The translations under genes and the position numbers were made by a program. The notes under the pieces are model-generated. The model was not told the DNA's origin, did no database searches, and saw nothing but the letters and a program-made list of their open reading frames with translations. Of a stretch of DNA of 64,000 nucleotides, positions 13,810 to 22,134 are shown one piece after another; position 1 is the first letter of the stretch, and the number at the start of each line of letters is the position of its first letter. The stretch spans positions 1 through 64,000 of the forward strand of contig CAIKDP010000073.1 of NCBI GenBank assembly GCA_903826205.1. Direction: 5' to 3'. Source of the stretch: Akkermansiaceae bacterium (lineage in GTDB: Bacteria; Verrucomicrobiota; Verrucomicrobiia; Verrucomicrobiales; Akkermansiaceae).

Positions 13810-15443
13810 CTGGTTCTCTCCATCGTCGTGGGTTGGTGTTTGTTTCAGCGGCACTTGCCGGGGTGGCCTGCTGGGGATGGGTGGCGGGCACGGGAGCGGA
13901 GCGGTTGGCCTTTACCGGGGTGCTGCGAGGCTTTGCCAATCCGCCGTTTTTCATTGAGGGCAAGGGCACGCGCGAGGTCCCGTGGGTGCTGCGCACGCAT
14001 GCGCTCAAGGTCCAGATGGACGCCCGCAAGGCCCCTGTTGTGGTGTCCATGGGCGACGATCCGGATGGCGTGTTTCAATCATCGCCGCCATCGCCCGTCG
14101 ATTTGGCCGTGGTGCTCAGGAATCTGCAGCGCTTGGGCACGCAGCAGGCCGCGATTGCCATGGTGTTGGCCTGGGACAATCCGGATGCCGTGGCGCTCAA
14201 AGGGCTCGAGCTCGTGCTCAATGACTTCCAACAGGTCATCCATGCGGTGCCGCTCGCGCGCGGCAGTGCCGGCCAGGCGATGCCGCCGGCCCTGCGCCGC
14301 GCGTCGTTGCCGTTGGATTCGATGCATGGGGACAGCTCGATGCTGCCGCTGGTCAACCGGGTGGCGGTGGCCGATGTGATCTTCGGTGGCGAGAGTGCCA
14401 GCGCGGGATTCAGCGGCTTGGACGCGGTGGAAACCGGCCGTGACAGGTTGCCGTTGTTAGCCCGCTGGGAGGATGATGAGCGGGTGGTGCTGGCTTTCCC
14501 GTTGCTCGCGGTGCTGGCCCGCGAGCAACTGCCGCTGGCGGGGGTTCAAGTGAAGCTTGGCGAATCCATCCAACTCGGTCCGTCAGGACCGGTGGTGCCG
14601 ATCGATCAGGCCGGATGCATGGCACTGCCCCGCAAGGCCGCGGCCTCACCCGCGGCGATTCCCGCGGTGGCGCTGATTGATGGCACGCCGGAGGTGCTTG
14701 CGGCCGCCTCCGGCCTGCTGGTGTTGCGCGACGATCAAAGCGCCGCGCCACGTGCCACCAGGGAATTTTCGGCATCCCTGGCGACGGCGATGGCCGTCAT
14801 CGGTTCGGATTCCGGGCTGGGGCCGCCTGAGAGTTACCGCCGCTTGTCCAAGGCATGGGAGGTGTCGTTGATTCTGTTAGTGGGTGGGCTGCTAACCGTG
14901 ATGGCCGGCCGGCCCCGGTTTCAAGGGCGCCTTGGCCTTGGCATCCTGGCGGCGCTGACTCTAACTTCACAATGGCTGGCCGTGGGCATGGCGCAGGTTT
15001 GGCTGCCGGGTATTCCGTTGCTGGCGGCGCTGCTTGCCGGAGGGCTGGCCGCACTATTGTCAGGCAAGGGTCCCGCGCCGGCCCGTGCGGCGGTGGTGGT
15101 GGCCGCCGCATCGCCACGGGTCACGCCGGCGTCCGGCCTCCCTGCCGCGCGCAGGGTTTTCCGTTCCGTCACGATGCGGCGCGGGCCGGATGGAATCCAT
15201 GAGGTGACGCGCAGGGAGCCAAAGGTATGGCCCACGCAGTCGGCTGTGGGTGAAGCAGCCGCGGCTGTGGAGATAATATCACCGGTTGCGGAGGATGCAG
15301 CACCGGCTGTGGCGGAAGTGACTCCGGCTGTGGAAGAAGTGGCACCGGTAGGGAGCGAAGATTCACCGGATGTGGAGGCCGCCAAAGCCAGCAAGGCACA
15401 GCGAAAATCCGCCACCAAGACTGTTAGGAAAAAGCGTCGCTGA
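13806..15443 (+). CDS. Membrane protein with CHASE2-like extracytoplasmic domain and basic tail
   Basis: A 545-residue protein. Starting at the GTG at 13806 it has an N-terminal membrane anchor (RRGLVFVSAALAGVACWGWV, about residues 7-26). A soluble domain of about 300 residues follows. Its VDLAVVLRNLQRLGTQQAAI and DAVALKGLELVLNDFQQVIHAVPL stretches recall CHASE2 sensors. Two or three membrane segments come next (SLILLVGGLLTVMAG, LGILAALTLTSQWLAVGM, GIPLLAALLAGGLAALLSG). The cytoplasmic tail has degenerate A/V/E/P repeats and a strongly basic end (KSATKTVRKKRR). No kinase, cyclase or phosphodiesterase domain follows, unlike typical CHASE2 proteins. The start overlaps the stop of the upstream kinase gene as GTGA, so the pair is coupled. 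CHASE2 is tentative; function unknown. Confidence 0.65.
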   Translation: MTGSLHRRGLVFVSAALAGVACWGWVAGTGAERLAFTGVLRGFANPPFFIEGKGTREVPWVLRTHALKVQMDARKAPVVVSMGDDPDGVFQSSPPSPVDLAVVLRNLQRLGTQQAAIAMVLAWDNPDAVALKGLELVLNDFQQVIHAVPLARGSAGQAMPPALRRASLPLDSMHGDSSMLPLVNRVAVADVIFGGESASAGFSGLDAVETGRDRLPLLARWEDDERVVLAFPLLAVLAREQLPLAGVQVKLGESIQLGPSGPVVPIDQAGCMALPRKAAASPAAIPAVALIDGTPEVLAAASGLLVLRDDQSAAPRATREFSASLATAMAVIGSDSGLGPPESYRRLSKAWEVSLILLVGGLLTVMAGRPRFQGRLGLGILAALTLTSQWLAVGMAQVWLPGIPLLAALLAGGLAALLSGKGPAPARAAVVVAAASPRVTPASGLPAARRVFRSVTMRRGPDGIHEVTRREPKVWPTQSAVGEAAAAVEIISPVAEDAAPAVAEVTPAVEEVAPVGSEDSPDVEAAKASKAQRKSATKTVRKKRR

Positions 15444-15474
15444 CCCATAACTCATACCAACCAACCATCCTTCG

Positions 15475-16344
15475 ATGAATCCGATTGAAAAAGCCGATGC
15501 GCTCATTGAGGCGTTGCCCTATCTTCAAGCCTTTCGCGGCAAGACCTTTCTGATCAAGATGGGCGGCGCGGCGATGGAAGACCCCGCGCTGGTGGCGATG
15601 GTCATGCGCGACGTGGTGTTTCTCGAAGTGGCCGGCATCAATCCCATCGTGGTGCACGGGGGTGGCAAGGCGATTTCAGCGGCGATGGCGGCGGCCGGGC
15701 TGGAGGCGAGATTTGTCGGCGGGCTGCGTGTGACCACGGACGAGGCCATCGCGATTGTCGCCCGCGTGTTGTCGGATGAGATCAACCCGGGCTTGGTGCG
15801 GATGATGCGCGGGTTTGGCGGCAAGGCGCTGGGTATTGCCGGGCACGAGGTGTTTGTCGGGGAGAAAACCACGGGCACCGATGCGCAGGGCAAGTGTGTC
15901 GATTTGGGGCGGGTGGGGGAAGTGGTGGGCTGCCGCCTGGAGCCCTTGGCCGCGGCGCTGGCCGCGGGCGAGGTGCCGGTCATTTCGCCGCTGGCAGCCG
16001 AGCCTGGCAGCAGCTTGCCGCTCAACATCAACGCGGATCTGGCGGCGGCCGCGCTGGCCAAGGCCCTGTGCGTGGCCAAGCTGGTTTATCTATCCGATGT
16101 GCCGGGATTGTTGGCTGATGCCACCGATCCGGCATCCTTGATCCAATCGGTGACCTGCAGCGAGGCGGAGGCCCTCATCGCCGATGGCACCATTTCCGGC
16201 GGCATGATTCCCAAGATGCGCAGCGCCATGGACGCGCTCAACGCCGGGGTGCGCAAGGTGCACTTCGTCGACGGTCGTCAGCCCCACGCGCTTTTGTTGG
16301 AAATATTCACCGATGGCGGCATCGGCACCGAGGTGGTGCGGTAG
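15475..16344 (+). CDS. argB: Acetylglutamate kinase
   Basis: ArgB phosphorylates N-acetyl-L-glutamate, the second step of the acetylated arginine pathway. The 289-residue protein carries the amino-acid-kinase fold. TFLIKMGGAAM is the N-terminal lysine and glycine loop. NPIVVHGGGKAIS, FVGGLRVTTDEA, PLNINADLAAAALAKAL, KLVYLSDVPGLL and GGMIPKMRSAMDALNAGV cover the substrate- and ATP-binding motifs. The N-terminal extension ahead of the kinase fold (about 20 residues, EKADALIEALPYLQAF) resembles that of arginine-sensitive enzymes. Arginine inhibition is therefore possible but not provable here. No other arg genes are adjacent. It ends 7 nt from the convergent korB stop. Confidence 0.96.
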   Translation: MNPIEKADALIEALPYLQAFRGKTFLIKMGGAAMEDPALVAMVMRDVVFLEVAGINPIVVHGGGKAISAAMAAAGLEARFVGGLRVTTDEAIAIVARVLSDEINPGLVRMMRGFGGKALGIAGHEVFVGEKTTGTDAQGKCVDLGRVGEVVGCRLEPLAAALAAGEVPVISPLAAEPGSSLPLNINADLAAAALAKALCVAKLVYLSDVPGLLADATDPASLIQSVTCSEAEALIADGTISGGMIPKMRSAMDALNAGVRKVHFVDGRQPHALLLEIFTDGGIGTEVVR

Positions 16345-16351
16345 GGGCGGC

Positions 16352-17383
16352 CTACGCCACGGTCCAGGTGGAGTTGCCGTGGAGCAGTTCCTGCCAGGTG
16401 CCGGGGCCGCGCTTGGCGGTGGCCTGGGCGATTTGCTCGTGGACGAGGGTTTCGTAGGTGGGCTTTTCGATTTGGCGGATGACGCCCATGGGGGTGGGAA
16501 AATCCGGTTGGCCCATGGTGGCGAGCAGATGTGAATAGAGCGGGGAGGTCTGTCCGGGTTGGTGGGTGAGGATCTCGCCGGGAGGGGTGGTGGCGGCATC
16601 GACGACTTCCGGAGTGAGGCCGTTGAGGCGGATGGCCTTGCTCTTGTCCTTGCCGAAGAGCAGGGGTTTGCCGGTTTCAAGGAAGAGCATTTGCTCGTCG
16701 CGGTTGTCCTTGCCGTAGATCGAGTCCCAGGTGGAATCGTTGAAAATAACGCAGTTTTGGAAAATTTCGACGAAAGAAATCCCTTGGTGCGCATGGGCCG
16801 CCTTGAACGTCTCGACCATGTGCTTCGGGTTGGTGTCCAAGGTGCGGGCGACAAAGGTGGCCTCCGCACCCAGGGCGAAGAGGGCCGGGTTGAGTGGGTT
16901 TTCCAAGGAGCCGGTGGGCGAGGTTTTGGTCTTGGTGCCGACCGGCGAGGTGGGGCTGTACTGGCCTTTGGTCAAACCGTAGATACGGTTGTTGAAGAGC
17001 AGGACGTTGACGTTGATGTTGCGGCGCAGCAGGTGGAGCAGGTGGTTGCCGCCGATGCTCAGGCCGTCGCCATCCCCGGTGATGATCCACACCGAGAGGT
17101 CGGGGTTGGCCACTTTGACGCCGGTGGCGACGCTGGGGGCGCGGCCGTGGATGGTGTGAAACCCGTAGGTGTTCATGTAGAACGGGAAGCGGCTGGAACA
17201 ACCGATGCCACTGACGAGCACAAAATTCTCGCGGGGCACGCCGAGCTCGGGGAAGGCGCGTTGCAGCGAGTTGAGGATGGCGTAATCGCCGCAGCCGGGG
17301 CACCAGCGGACTTCGTTAGAGGGGACGAAGTCCTTGCGGCTCAGTTCCGGGACGGCGGGGAGGTTTGGGGTAGCGGTGGCCAT
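16352..17383 (-). CDS. korB: 2-oxoacid:ferredoxin oxidoreductase beta subunit
   Basis: This is the thiamine-diphosphate subunit of a two-subunit 2-oxoacid (most likely 2-oxoglutarate) ferredoxin oxidoreductase. The 343-residue protein begins with the iron-sulfur/TPP region NEVRWCPGCGDYAIL and later has SGIGCSSRFPFYM, HGRAPSVATGVKVANP and the TPP motif GDGDGLSIGGNH. NNRIYGLTKGQYSPTSPVG is characteristic of KorB-type enzymes. It lacks the extra C-terminal segment of pyruvate-specific enzymes. It starts 5 nt after the korA stop codon on the same strand, so the two are one operon. Low-potential ferredoxin electrons would be produced or consumed here; no ferredoxin gene is in the window. Confidence 0.93.
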   Translation of the reverse strand: MATATPNLPAVPELSRKDFVPSNEVRWCPGCGDYAILNSLQRAFPELGVPRENFVLVSGIGCSSRFPFYMNTYGFHTIHGRAPSVATGVKVANPDLSVWIITGDGDGLSIGGNHLLHLLRRNINVNVLLFNNRIYGLTKGQYSPTSPVGTKTKTSPTGSLENPLNPALFALGAEATFVARTLDTNPKHMVETFKAAHAHQGISFVEIFQNCVIFNDSTWDSIYGKDNRDEQMLFLETGKPLLFGKDKSKAIRLNGLTPEVVDAATTPPGEILTHQPGQTSPLYSHLLATMGQPDFPTPMGVIRQIEKPTYETLVHEQIAQATAKRGPGTWQELLHGNSTWTVA

Positions 17384-17388
17384 GGCGG

Positions 17389-19233
17389 TTAGGCGTTGAG
17401 GAGTTCGAGGATGCGTTCGCGGATTTCGCTGATCTTGAAGGGTTGGCCTTTGATCTTGCCCATGGATAGGGTGTCGACCAGATACTTGGCGCGGATGATG
17501 ATGCTGAGCTGGCCGTTGTTGAGTTCCGGAATGAGAACCTGCTCAAAGCCTTGGATGAGTGCGCCGAGGTCGGCGGGCAGGGGATTGAGGTGGCGCAGGG
17601 TGGTGCTGCTCACCGCGTGGCCTTCGCTGCGGAGGGCGGTCACCGCCGAGGTGATGGCACCATGGGTGCCGCCCCAGCCGAGGACCAGCAGCTTGCCACT
17701 GCGGTCACCATTGACTTCCAGTGGCGGCAGACTGTTGGCAATGCCGGCGACTTTGGCGGCGCGCAGGCGGGTCATCAGGCTGTGGACTTCCGGGTCGTAG
17801 CTGATGGCGCCTTTTTCATTTTTCTCGATTCCGCCGATGCGGTGTTCGAGGCCGGGTTGGCCGGGGATGGCGTGGGTGCGGGCGAGGGTTTGCGGGTCGC
17901 GGGCGAAGGCGACGTAGGGTAGGGACTCATCCGCAAAGGGCTTGGAAATGTCCGGCAGCGTCGCTTCATCGGGCACCAGCCATGGCTCGGAGCCGTTGGC
18001 CAGGTATCCATCCGTGAGCAGGATGACGGGCGTTGAGTATTGAATGGCAATGCGTGCCGCCTCAAAGGCCGCGCTGAAACAATCGGATGGGGAGTTGGCG
18101 GCTATGACCGGCAGCGGGCTTTCCCCGTGGCGGCCGTAAAGCGCCTGAAGGAGGTCGGATTGCTCGGTCTTGGTCGGCAGGCCGGTGCTGGGGCCGCCGC
18201 GCTGGACGTTGATAATGACCAGTGGCAATTCGGTGGTCACGGCCAAGCCCATGAACTCGCTCTTCAGGCACATGCCGGGGCCGCTGGTGGCGGTGGCCCC
18301 GAGCTTGCCGGCATAGCTGCCGCCTAGGGCGACGCCGATGGCGGCGATTTCATCCTCGGCCTGAACGGTGGTGACGCCGAAGTGCTTGTAGCCGGCGAGG
18401 GCCTCGAGCACGGAGGTGGCCGGAGTGATCGGATAGCCGGAGAACAACAACGGGCGGCCGCAGCGTTGGGAGGCGGCGATGAGACCCAGCGCGGTCGCTT
18501 CATTGCCGGAGATTTTCCGATAGATGCCGGGGGCCACATCGGCCCGCGCCACCCGGTAACGCTCGATGGTGAGCTCGGAGGTTTCCCCAACAAAATAGCC
18601 GGCCTTGACCACGGCAATGTTAGCCGCGGCCAGCGCGGGGAGCTTTTTCTCCCATTTGGCGGTGATGTAATCGAGGGTCGGCTCGATCGGCCGGCTGTAG
18701 ACCCAATACATGAAGCCGAGGGCGAGGAAGTTTTTGCAACGGAGTTTTTCGCGGTTGGTCAGTGTCGATTCCTTGAGGGCATCGAGCGCCAGACCGGTGA
18801 TGTCGAGGGCGATGAGGATGTATTTTTCCGCCAGGCTCGGGTCATCCAGCGGATTGCTGGTGAAGCCGGCCATCTTCAGGTTGTCCTCGGTGAAGGCGGC
18901 GGTGTTGACCACCAACAGGCCGCCGGTGACCAGATCCGGCAGGTGGACGGCGAGGGCGGCCGGGTTCATGGCCACCAACGCGTCAGGGGCATCGCCGGAA
19001 GTCAGGACCTTGGTGCTGCCGAAGTGGACTTGAAAGGCGGAAACCCCGCCGATGGTGCCGACTGGGGCGCGGATCTCAGAGGGATAGTCCGGGAACGTGG
19101 CGATCGAGTTGGGAATGGTGACGCTGGTGTCGGTAAAGCGCTCGCCAACGATTTGCATGCCGTCGCCTGAATCTCCGGCGAATCGGACAACCACTGATTT
19201 CATCTCACGAAAGCCGGGGGTGGGATCGGACAT
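17389..19233 (-). CDS. korA: 2-oxoacid:ferredoxin oxidoreductase alpha subunit (gamma-alpha fusion)
   Basis: A 614-residue fusion of the gamma and alpha domains of a 2-oxoacid:ferredoxin oxidoreductase, partner of korB. The gamma domain opens with SVVVRFAGDSGDGMQIVGERF (about residues 10-30). The alpha domain starts near residue 210 with KISGNEATALGLIAASQRCG and LFSGYPITPATSVLEALA. TVQAEDEIAAIGVALGGSYAG, TSGPGMCLKSEFMGLA and RGGPSTGLPTKTEQSDL are further diagnostic stretches. I place the start at the ATG at 19233, close to the gamma-domain motif and preceded by ACACCCCT. An in-frame ATG at 19323 would add 30 residues starting MKKTSSK. A TTGACA lies in between, which supports the shorter form but does not prove it. 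Confidence 0.92.
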   Translation of the reverse strand: MSDPTPGFREMKSVVVRFAGDSGDGMQIVGERFTDTSVTIPNSIATFPDYPSEIRAPVGTIGGVSAFQVHFGSTKVLTSGDAPDALVAMNPAALAVHLPDLVTGGLLVVNTAAFTEDNLKMAGFTSNPLDDPSLAEKYILIALDITGLALDALKESTLTNREKLRCKNFLALGFMYWVYSRPIEPTLDYITAKWEKKLPALAAANIAVVKAGYFVGETSELTIERYRVARADVAPGIYRKISGNEATALGLIAASQRCGRPLLFSGYPITPATSVLEALAGYKHFGVTTVQAEDEIAAIGVALGGSYAGKLGATATSGPGMCLKSEFMGLAVTTELPLVIINVQRGGPSTGLPTKTEQSDLLQALYGRHGESPLPVIAANSPSDCFSAAFEAARIAIQYSTPVILLTDGYLANGSEPWLVPDEATLPDISKPFADESLPYVAFARDPQTLARTHAIPGQPGLEHRIGGIEKNEKGAISYDPEVHSLMTRLRAAKVAGIANSLPPLEVNGDRSGKLLVLGWGGTHGAITSAVTALRSEGHAVSSTTLRHLNPLPADLGALIQGFEQVLIPELNNGQLSIIIRAKYLVDTLSMGKIKGQPFKISEIRERILELLNA

Positions 19234-19405
19234 AGGGGTGTGTTTTGCTTGCTCGCGCGCAACTTGGTGGGAGATGCTGGCACTGTCAACCTTGGCGACG
19301 ATTTTGGAAGAAGTTTTTTTCATGTAGCGGGGCACGGCGGCTAACGGAAACGACCGGTTTGCACATTGCCATTGCCACACGGGGCAAATCAGGCATTTTC
19401 CCGCC

Positions 19406-19888
19406 ATGCATCGCACTCGTCAGGCCTTGAAGTTCTGGTTGCCGCCATTGCTTTGGATGATCGTGATTTTTTCCGCGTCCGGGGATGCCCAGTCGGCGCA
19501 CCATTCCTCGCGCATTTTTGAGCCCCTGATGCACTGGCTGTTTCCGCAGATGTCGCCATTGCGTATCGGGGAGATTCATTATCTGTTCCGCAAGTGCATG
19601 CATTTGTCAGAATTCGCGGTGCTGGCCGGGCTGCTGTGGTGGGCGTTGCGCCACACCAGGGGCGTCGCCGCCGGCCCATGGCAGTGGTCGGATGCCGCCA
19701 AGGCGCTGGCGCTGGTGGTGTTGTATGCGGCCAGCGATGAAATCCATCAGGCGTTCATTCCCTCGCGCAGCGGACGGGTTTCCGACGTGCTGGTGGACAC
19801 CGCCGGTGGGGCCATCGGGTTGGGGTGGCTCTGGCTGTGGGCCAAAATGTGCAAAATGAGGATTGCCCGCCGTGGTGGAATGGCGTGA
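19406..19888 (+). CDS. VanZ-like membrane protein
   Basis: A 160-residue VanZ-family protein with about four membrane segments (FWLPPLLWMIVIFSAS, HLSEFAVLAGLLWWAL, ALALVVLYAASDEIHQAF and GAIGLGWLWLWA). The family signature is complete: K-x-x-H-x-x-E-F (KCMHLSEF), then SDEIHQAFIPSRSGRVSDVLVDTAGG. VanZ proteins are named for teicoplanin resistance, but most members have no known function. The start ATG is in the gap divergent from korA; a TTGCCA and CATTTT pair lies just before it. The aminopeptidase gene begins 1 nt after its stop codon, so they are likely co-transcribed. Confidence 0.88.
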   Translation: MHRTRQALKFWLPPLLWMIVIFSASGDAQSAHHSSRIFEPLMHWLFPQMSPLRIGEIHYLFRKCMHLSEFAVLAGLLWWALRHTRGVAAGPWQWSDAAKALALVVLYAASDEIHQAFIPSRSGRVSDVLVDTAGGAIGLGWLWLWAKMCKMRIARRGGMA

Positions 19889-19889
19889 A

Positions 19890-21200
19890 ATGCGCGCCGT
19901 GCGTTACGAACCTATCGATCCCCAGTTTTTCATCCGCAATCGCGAGCGCTTGCGCGGCTTGCTCAAGCCTAACAGCATTGTGATCCTCTGTGCCAACGAC
20001 ATCATGCCGACCAATGCCGATGGCACGATGGCTTTCAAACAAAACAGCGACCTCTACTACCTGACCGGGGTGGATCAGGAGGAAACCGTGCTGGTGCTGA
20101 TGCCGGATGCCGTGGATCCGAAAGACCGGGAGTGGCTCTTTGTCAAGGAAACCAGCGAGCTGATCGCCATCTGGGAAGGCGACAAGCTGACCAAGGAGGC
20201 GGCCCGTGCGGCCACCGGCATCGAGCGGGTGGAGTGGACCAGTCTGTTCGAATCGTCCCTGCACCGGCTCGTGCCGCAGGCGGATCACATCTATCTGTTC
20301 ACTAACGAGCACTTGCGCGCCAGCGTGGCGGTGGAAACCGCCAATGACCGCCTTGTCAAGGACTGCCAGCGCCGCTACCCGTTGCATCGCTACCAACGGC
20401 TGGCCCAGCTGATGAACCGCCTGCGCATCATCAAGGAGCCGTTGGAAATCCAGATCATCCAGCAAGCCTGCGATATCACCGAAGCCGGCTTCCGCAGGGT
20501 GCTCGGCTTTATCAAACCCGGTGTGGGCGAGTGGGAAATCGAGGCGGAGTTCATTCACGAATTCCTCCGCCGCGGGTCGCGCGGGTTTGCCTACGGGCCG
20601 ATCATCGGCTCCGGCAAGGGCGCCTGCGTGCTCCATTATGTGGAAAACGACAAGATCTGTCAGGATGGTGAGATGGTGCTCATGGATGTGGCAGCCGAGT
20701 ATGCCGGATGGAATTCGGATCTGACCCGCACGGTGCCGGTCAACGGTCGCTTCAGCCCGCGTCAACGGCAGGTTTACGATGCGGTGTTGCGCGTCGTGCG
20801 CGGCGCCAATGCCATCCTGCGTCCCGGCATCCGGATCTTGGATTACCAAAAGCAAGTCATTGAGATGATGGAAGGCGAGTTGATCGGGCTGGGCTTGATC
20901 GATGCCAAGGCCGCCAAGGCGCAAGGGCCGGACAAACCGTTGGTGAAGAAATACTTCATGCACGGCACCTCGCACCATCTCGGCGTGGATGTGCACGATG
21001 TGTTTCCGCCGCACGAACCGGTGGCCGAAGGCATGGTCTTCACCATCGAACCGGGGATCTATATCCGTGAGGAAAACCTCGGCGTGCGCTTGGAAAACGA
21101 TGTGCTCATCGGCAAGGACTCGAATCTCGACCTCATGGCCGGCATCCCCATTGAAGCCGACGAGATCGAGGAGCTCATGGCCAAACGATCCGCCGGATAG
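19890..21200 (+). CDS. pepP: Xaa-Pro aminopeptidase (M24B, PepP type)
   Basis: A 436-residue metalloaminopeptidase that removes an N-terminal residue preceding proline, acting in the cytoplasm. The N-terminal creatinase-like domain (about residues 1-175) has NSDLYYLTGVDQEETVLVLMPDA. The pita-bread catalytic domain supplies the dinuclear metal ligands: DVAAEYAGWNSDLTRTVPVNG (two Asp), the His of GTSHHLGVDVHD, the Glu of FTIEPGIYI, and the Glu of GVRLENDVLI. The frame is open 9 codons further upstream through a TTG, but the ATG at 19890 lies 1 nt after the vanZ-like stop and gives a normal N-terminus. It is followed by the purine nucleoside phosphorylase gene after 11 nt. Confidence 0.93.
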   Translation: MRAVRYEPIDPQFFIRNRERLRGLLKPNSIVILCANDIMPTNADGTMAFKQNSDLYYLTGVDQEETVLVLMPDAVDPKDREWLFVKETSELIAIWEGDKLTKEAARAATGIERVEWTSLFESSLHRLVPQADHIYLFTNEHLRASVAVETANDRLVKDCQRRYPLHRYQRLAQLMNRLRIIKEPLEIQIIQQACDITEAGFRRVLGFIKPGVGEWEIEAEFIHEFLRRGSRGFAYGPIIGSGKGACVLHYVENDKICQDGEMVLMDVAAEYAGWNSDLTRTVPVNGRFSPRQRQVYDAVLRVVRGANAILRPGIRILDYQKQVIEMMEGELIGLGLIDAKAAKAQGPDKPLVKKYFMHGTSHHLGVDVHDVFPPHEPVAEGMVFTIEPGIYIREENLGVRLENDVLIGKDSNLDLMAGIPIEADEIEELMAKRSAG

Positions 21201-21211
21201 GGTGATAACCG

Positions 21212-21973
21212 ATGTCTGGACCACTGACCGGTATTGTGTTAGGTTCTGGCCTTGGCGTGCTGGCGGAGGTCGTGGAAATCCATCGTGAAGTGGCGTTTGG
21301 CGAGGCCGGGCTGCCCGCCGCCGCGGTGCCGGGACATGCCGGCAAATTCGTCTTTGGCACGCTCGGCGGCTCCCCCGTGGTGCTCATGCAAGGGCGTTTG
21401 CATCTTTACGAAGGCCACAGCCCGCAGCAGGTGGCCGCCGGCGTCAGGTGGCTGGCGCGGCAGGGGGTTGAGCGGCTTGTTCTAACAAACGCCGCCGGAA
21501 CGCTCAACCCGCACTTTGCGCCGGGCGCTTGGATGATGCTTGCGGACCATCTCAATTTGACCGCCGCCTCGCCGCTGCAGGGCGCGGAGTTCATCGATCT
21601 AACATCAGCGTATGACCCGCAATGGCGGGCCGCGTTCCGTGCCGCCGCCATGGTCCAAGGGATGACGCTGCACGAAGGGGTGTATGCCGGGTTGCGCGGC
21701 CCGCAGTATGAAACCCCGGCGGAAATCCGCATGCTGCGCACCCTGGGTGCGGATGCCGTGGGCATGAGCACCGTGCTGGAAACCATCCAGGCCCGCGCGC
21801 TGGGCCTGCGGGTGGCGGCCTTTTCCTGTCTCACCAACTGGGCGGCGGGGATGTCGCCCGCGGCGCTCGACCATCACGAGGTGCTGGCGGCCGGCCGCCA
21901 GGCCGCGCAGGCCATGGTCAGGTTGTTAGGTAATGGATTGCGGGAAAGCGATGCGCCCGCTGGTTCTTCGTAG
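21212..21973 (+). CDS. Purine nucleoside phosphorylase (trimeric PNP/MTAP family)
   Basis: Cleaves purine nucleosides with phosphate to base plus (deoxy)ribose-1-phosphate for salvage. The 253-residue protein has the phosphate loop GIVLGSGLG, GHAGKFVFGTLGGSPVVLMQGRLH, LTNAAGTLNPHFAPG, GVYAGLRGPQYETPAEIR (purine-site Glu), VGMSTVLET and SCLTNWAAGMS (base-contacting Asn). The family PNP signature usually reads GMSTVPE, and here the proline is leucine. It is about 20 residues shorter than typical PNP at the N-terminus. Whether it prefers guanosine/inosine or methylthioadenosine cannot be decided from sequence alone, although the TNW rather than TDY-type ending favours PNP. It is third in a run with the VanZ-like and aminopeptidase genes. 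Confidence 0.9.
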   Translation: MSGPLTGIVLGSGLGVLAEVVEIHREVAFGEAGLPAAAVPGHAGKFVFGTLGGSPVVLMQGRLHLYEGHSPQQVAAGVRWLARQGVERLVLTNAAGTLNPHFAPGAWMMLADHLNLTAASPLQGAEFIDLTSAYDPQWRAAFRAAAMVQGMTLHEGVYAGLRGPQYETPAEIRMLRTLGADAVGMSTVLETIQARALGLRVAAFSCLTNWAAGMSPAALDHHEVLAAGRQAAQAMVRLLGNGLRESDAPAGSS

Positions 21974-21993
21974 GCGCGTTGGTGACAACGCGG
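21966..21993. repeat. Dispersed palindromic repeat, copy C
   Basis: TTCGTAGGCGCGTT-GGTGAC-AACGC is the clearest full copy of the GTAGGCGC-type palindrome. It overlaps the last codons and stop of the PNP gene and could form a 3'-end hairpin. Confidence 0.6.
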
Positions 21994-22037
21994 AGGGGCG
22001 ATGGCGAGGCATCCGGGGATGCGGATTTTGCCGCCCT

Positions 22038-22051
22038 CATTCTCACGAATG
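22038..22051. repeat. Dispersed palindromic repeat, copy D (inverted)
   Basis: CATTC-TCAC-GAATG followed by CGCCTCCGG is an inverted, diverged copy 45 nt from copy C. Both stem arms changed together compared with GCGTTC/GAACGC, so pairing is preserved. Confidence 0.5.
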
Positions 22052-22134
22052 CGCCTCCGGCGGGAAGTCGTGGATTTCCTGATTGCATAGGCGGATCCTC
22101 CTGACTTACCCTCGCCGCACACCCAGCCAACCCC

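Noticed and set aside
16294-16310. GGAAATATTCACC in argB resembles the vapBC promoter core
   Set aside because: It encodes conserved ArgB residues (LEIFTDGG), lacks the -35/-10 context, and is most likely chance.
18382-19170. Open frame of 262 codons opposite korA
   Set aside because: It is a shadow of the korA reading frame; KorA motifs run through the whole region on the other strand.
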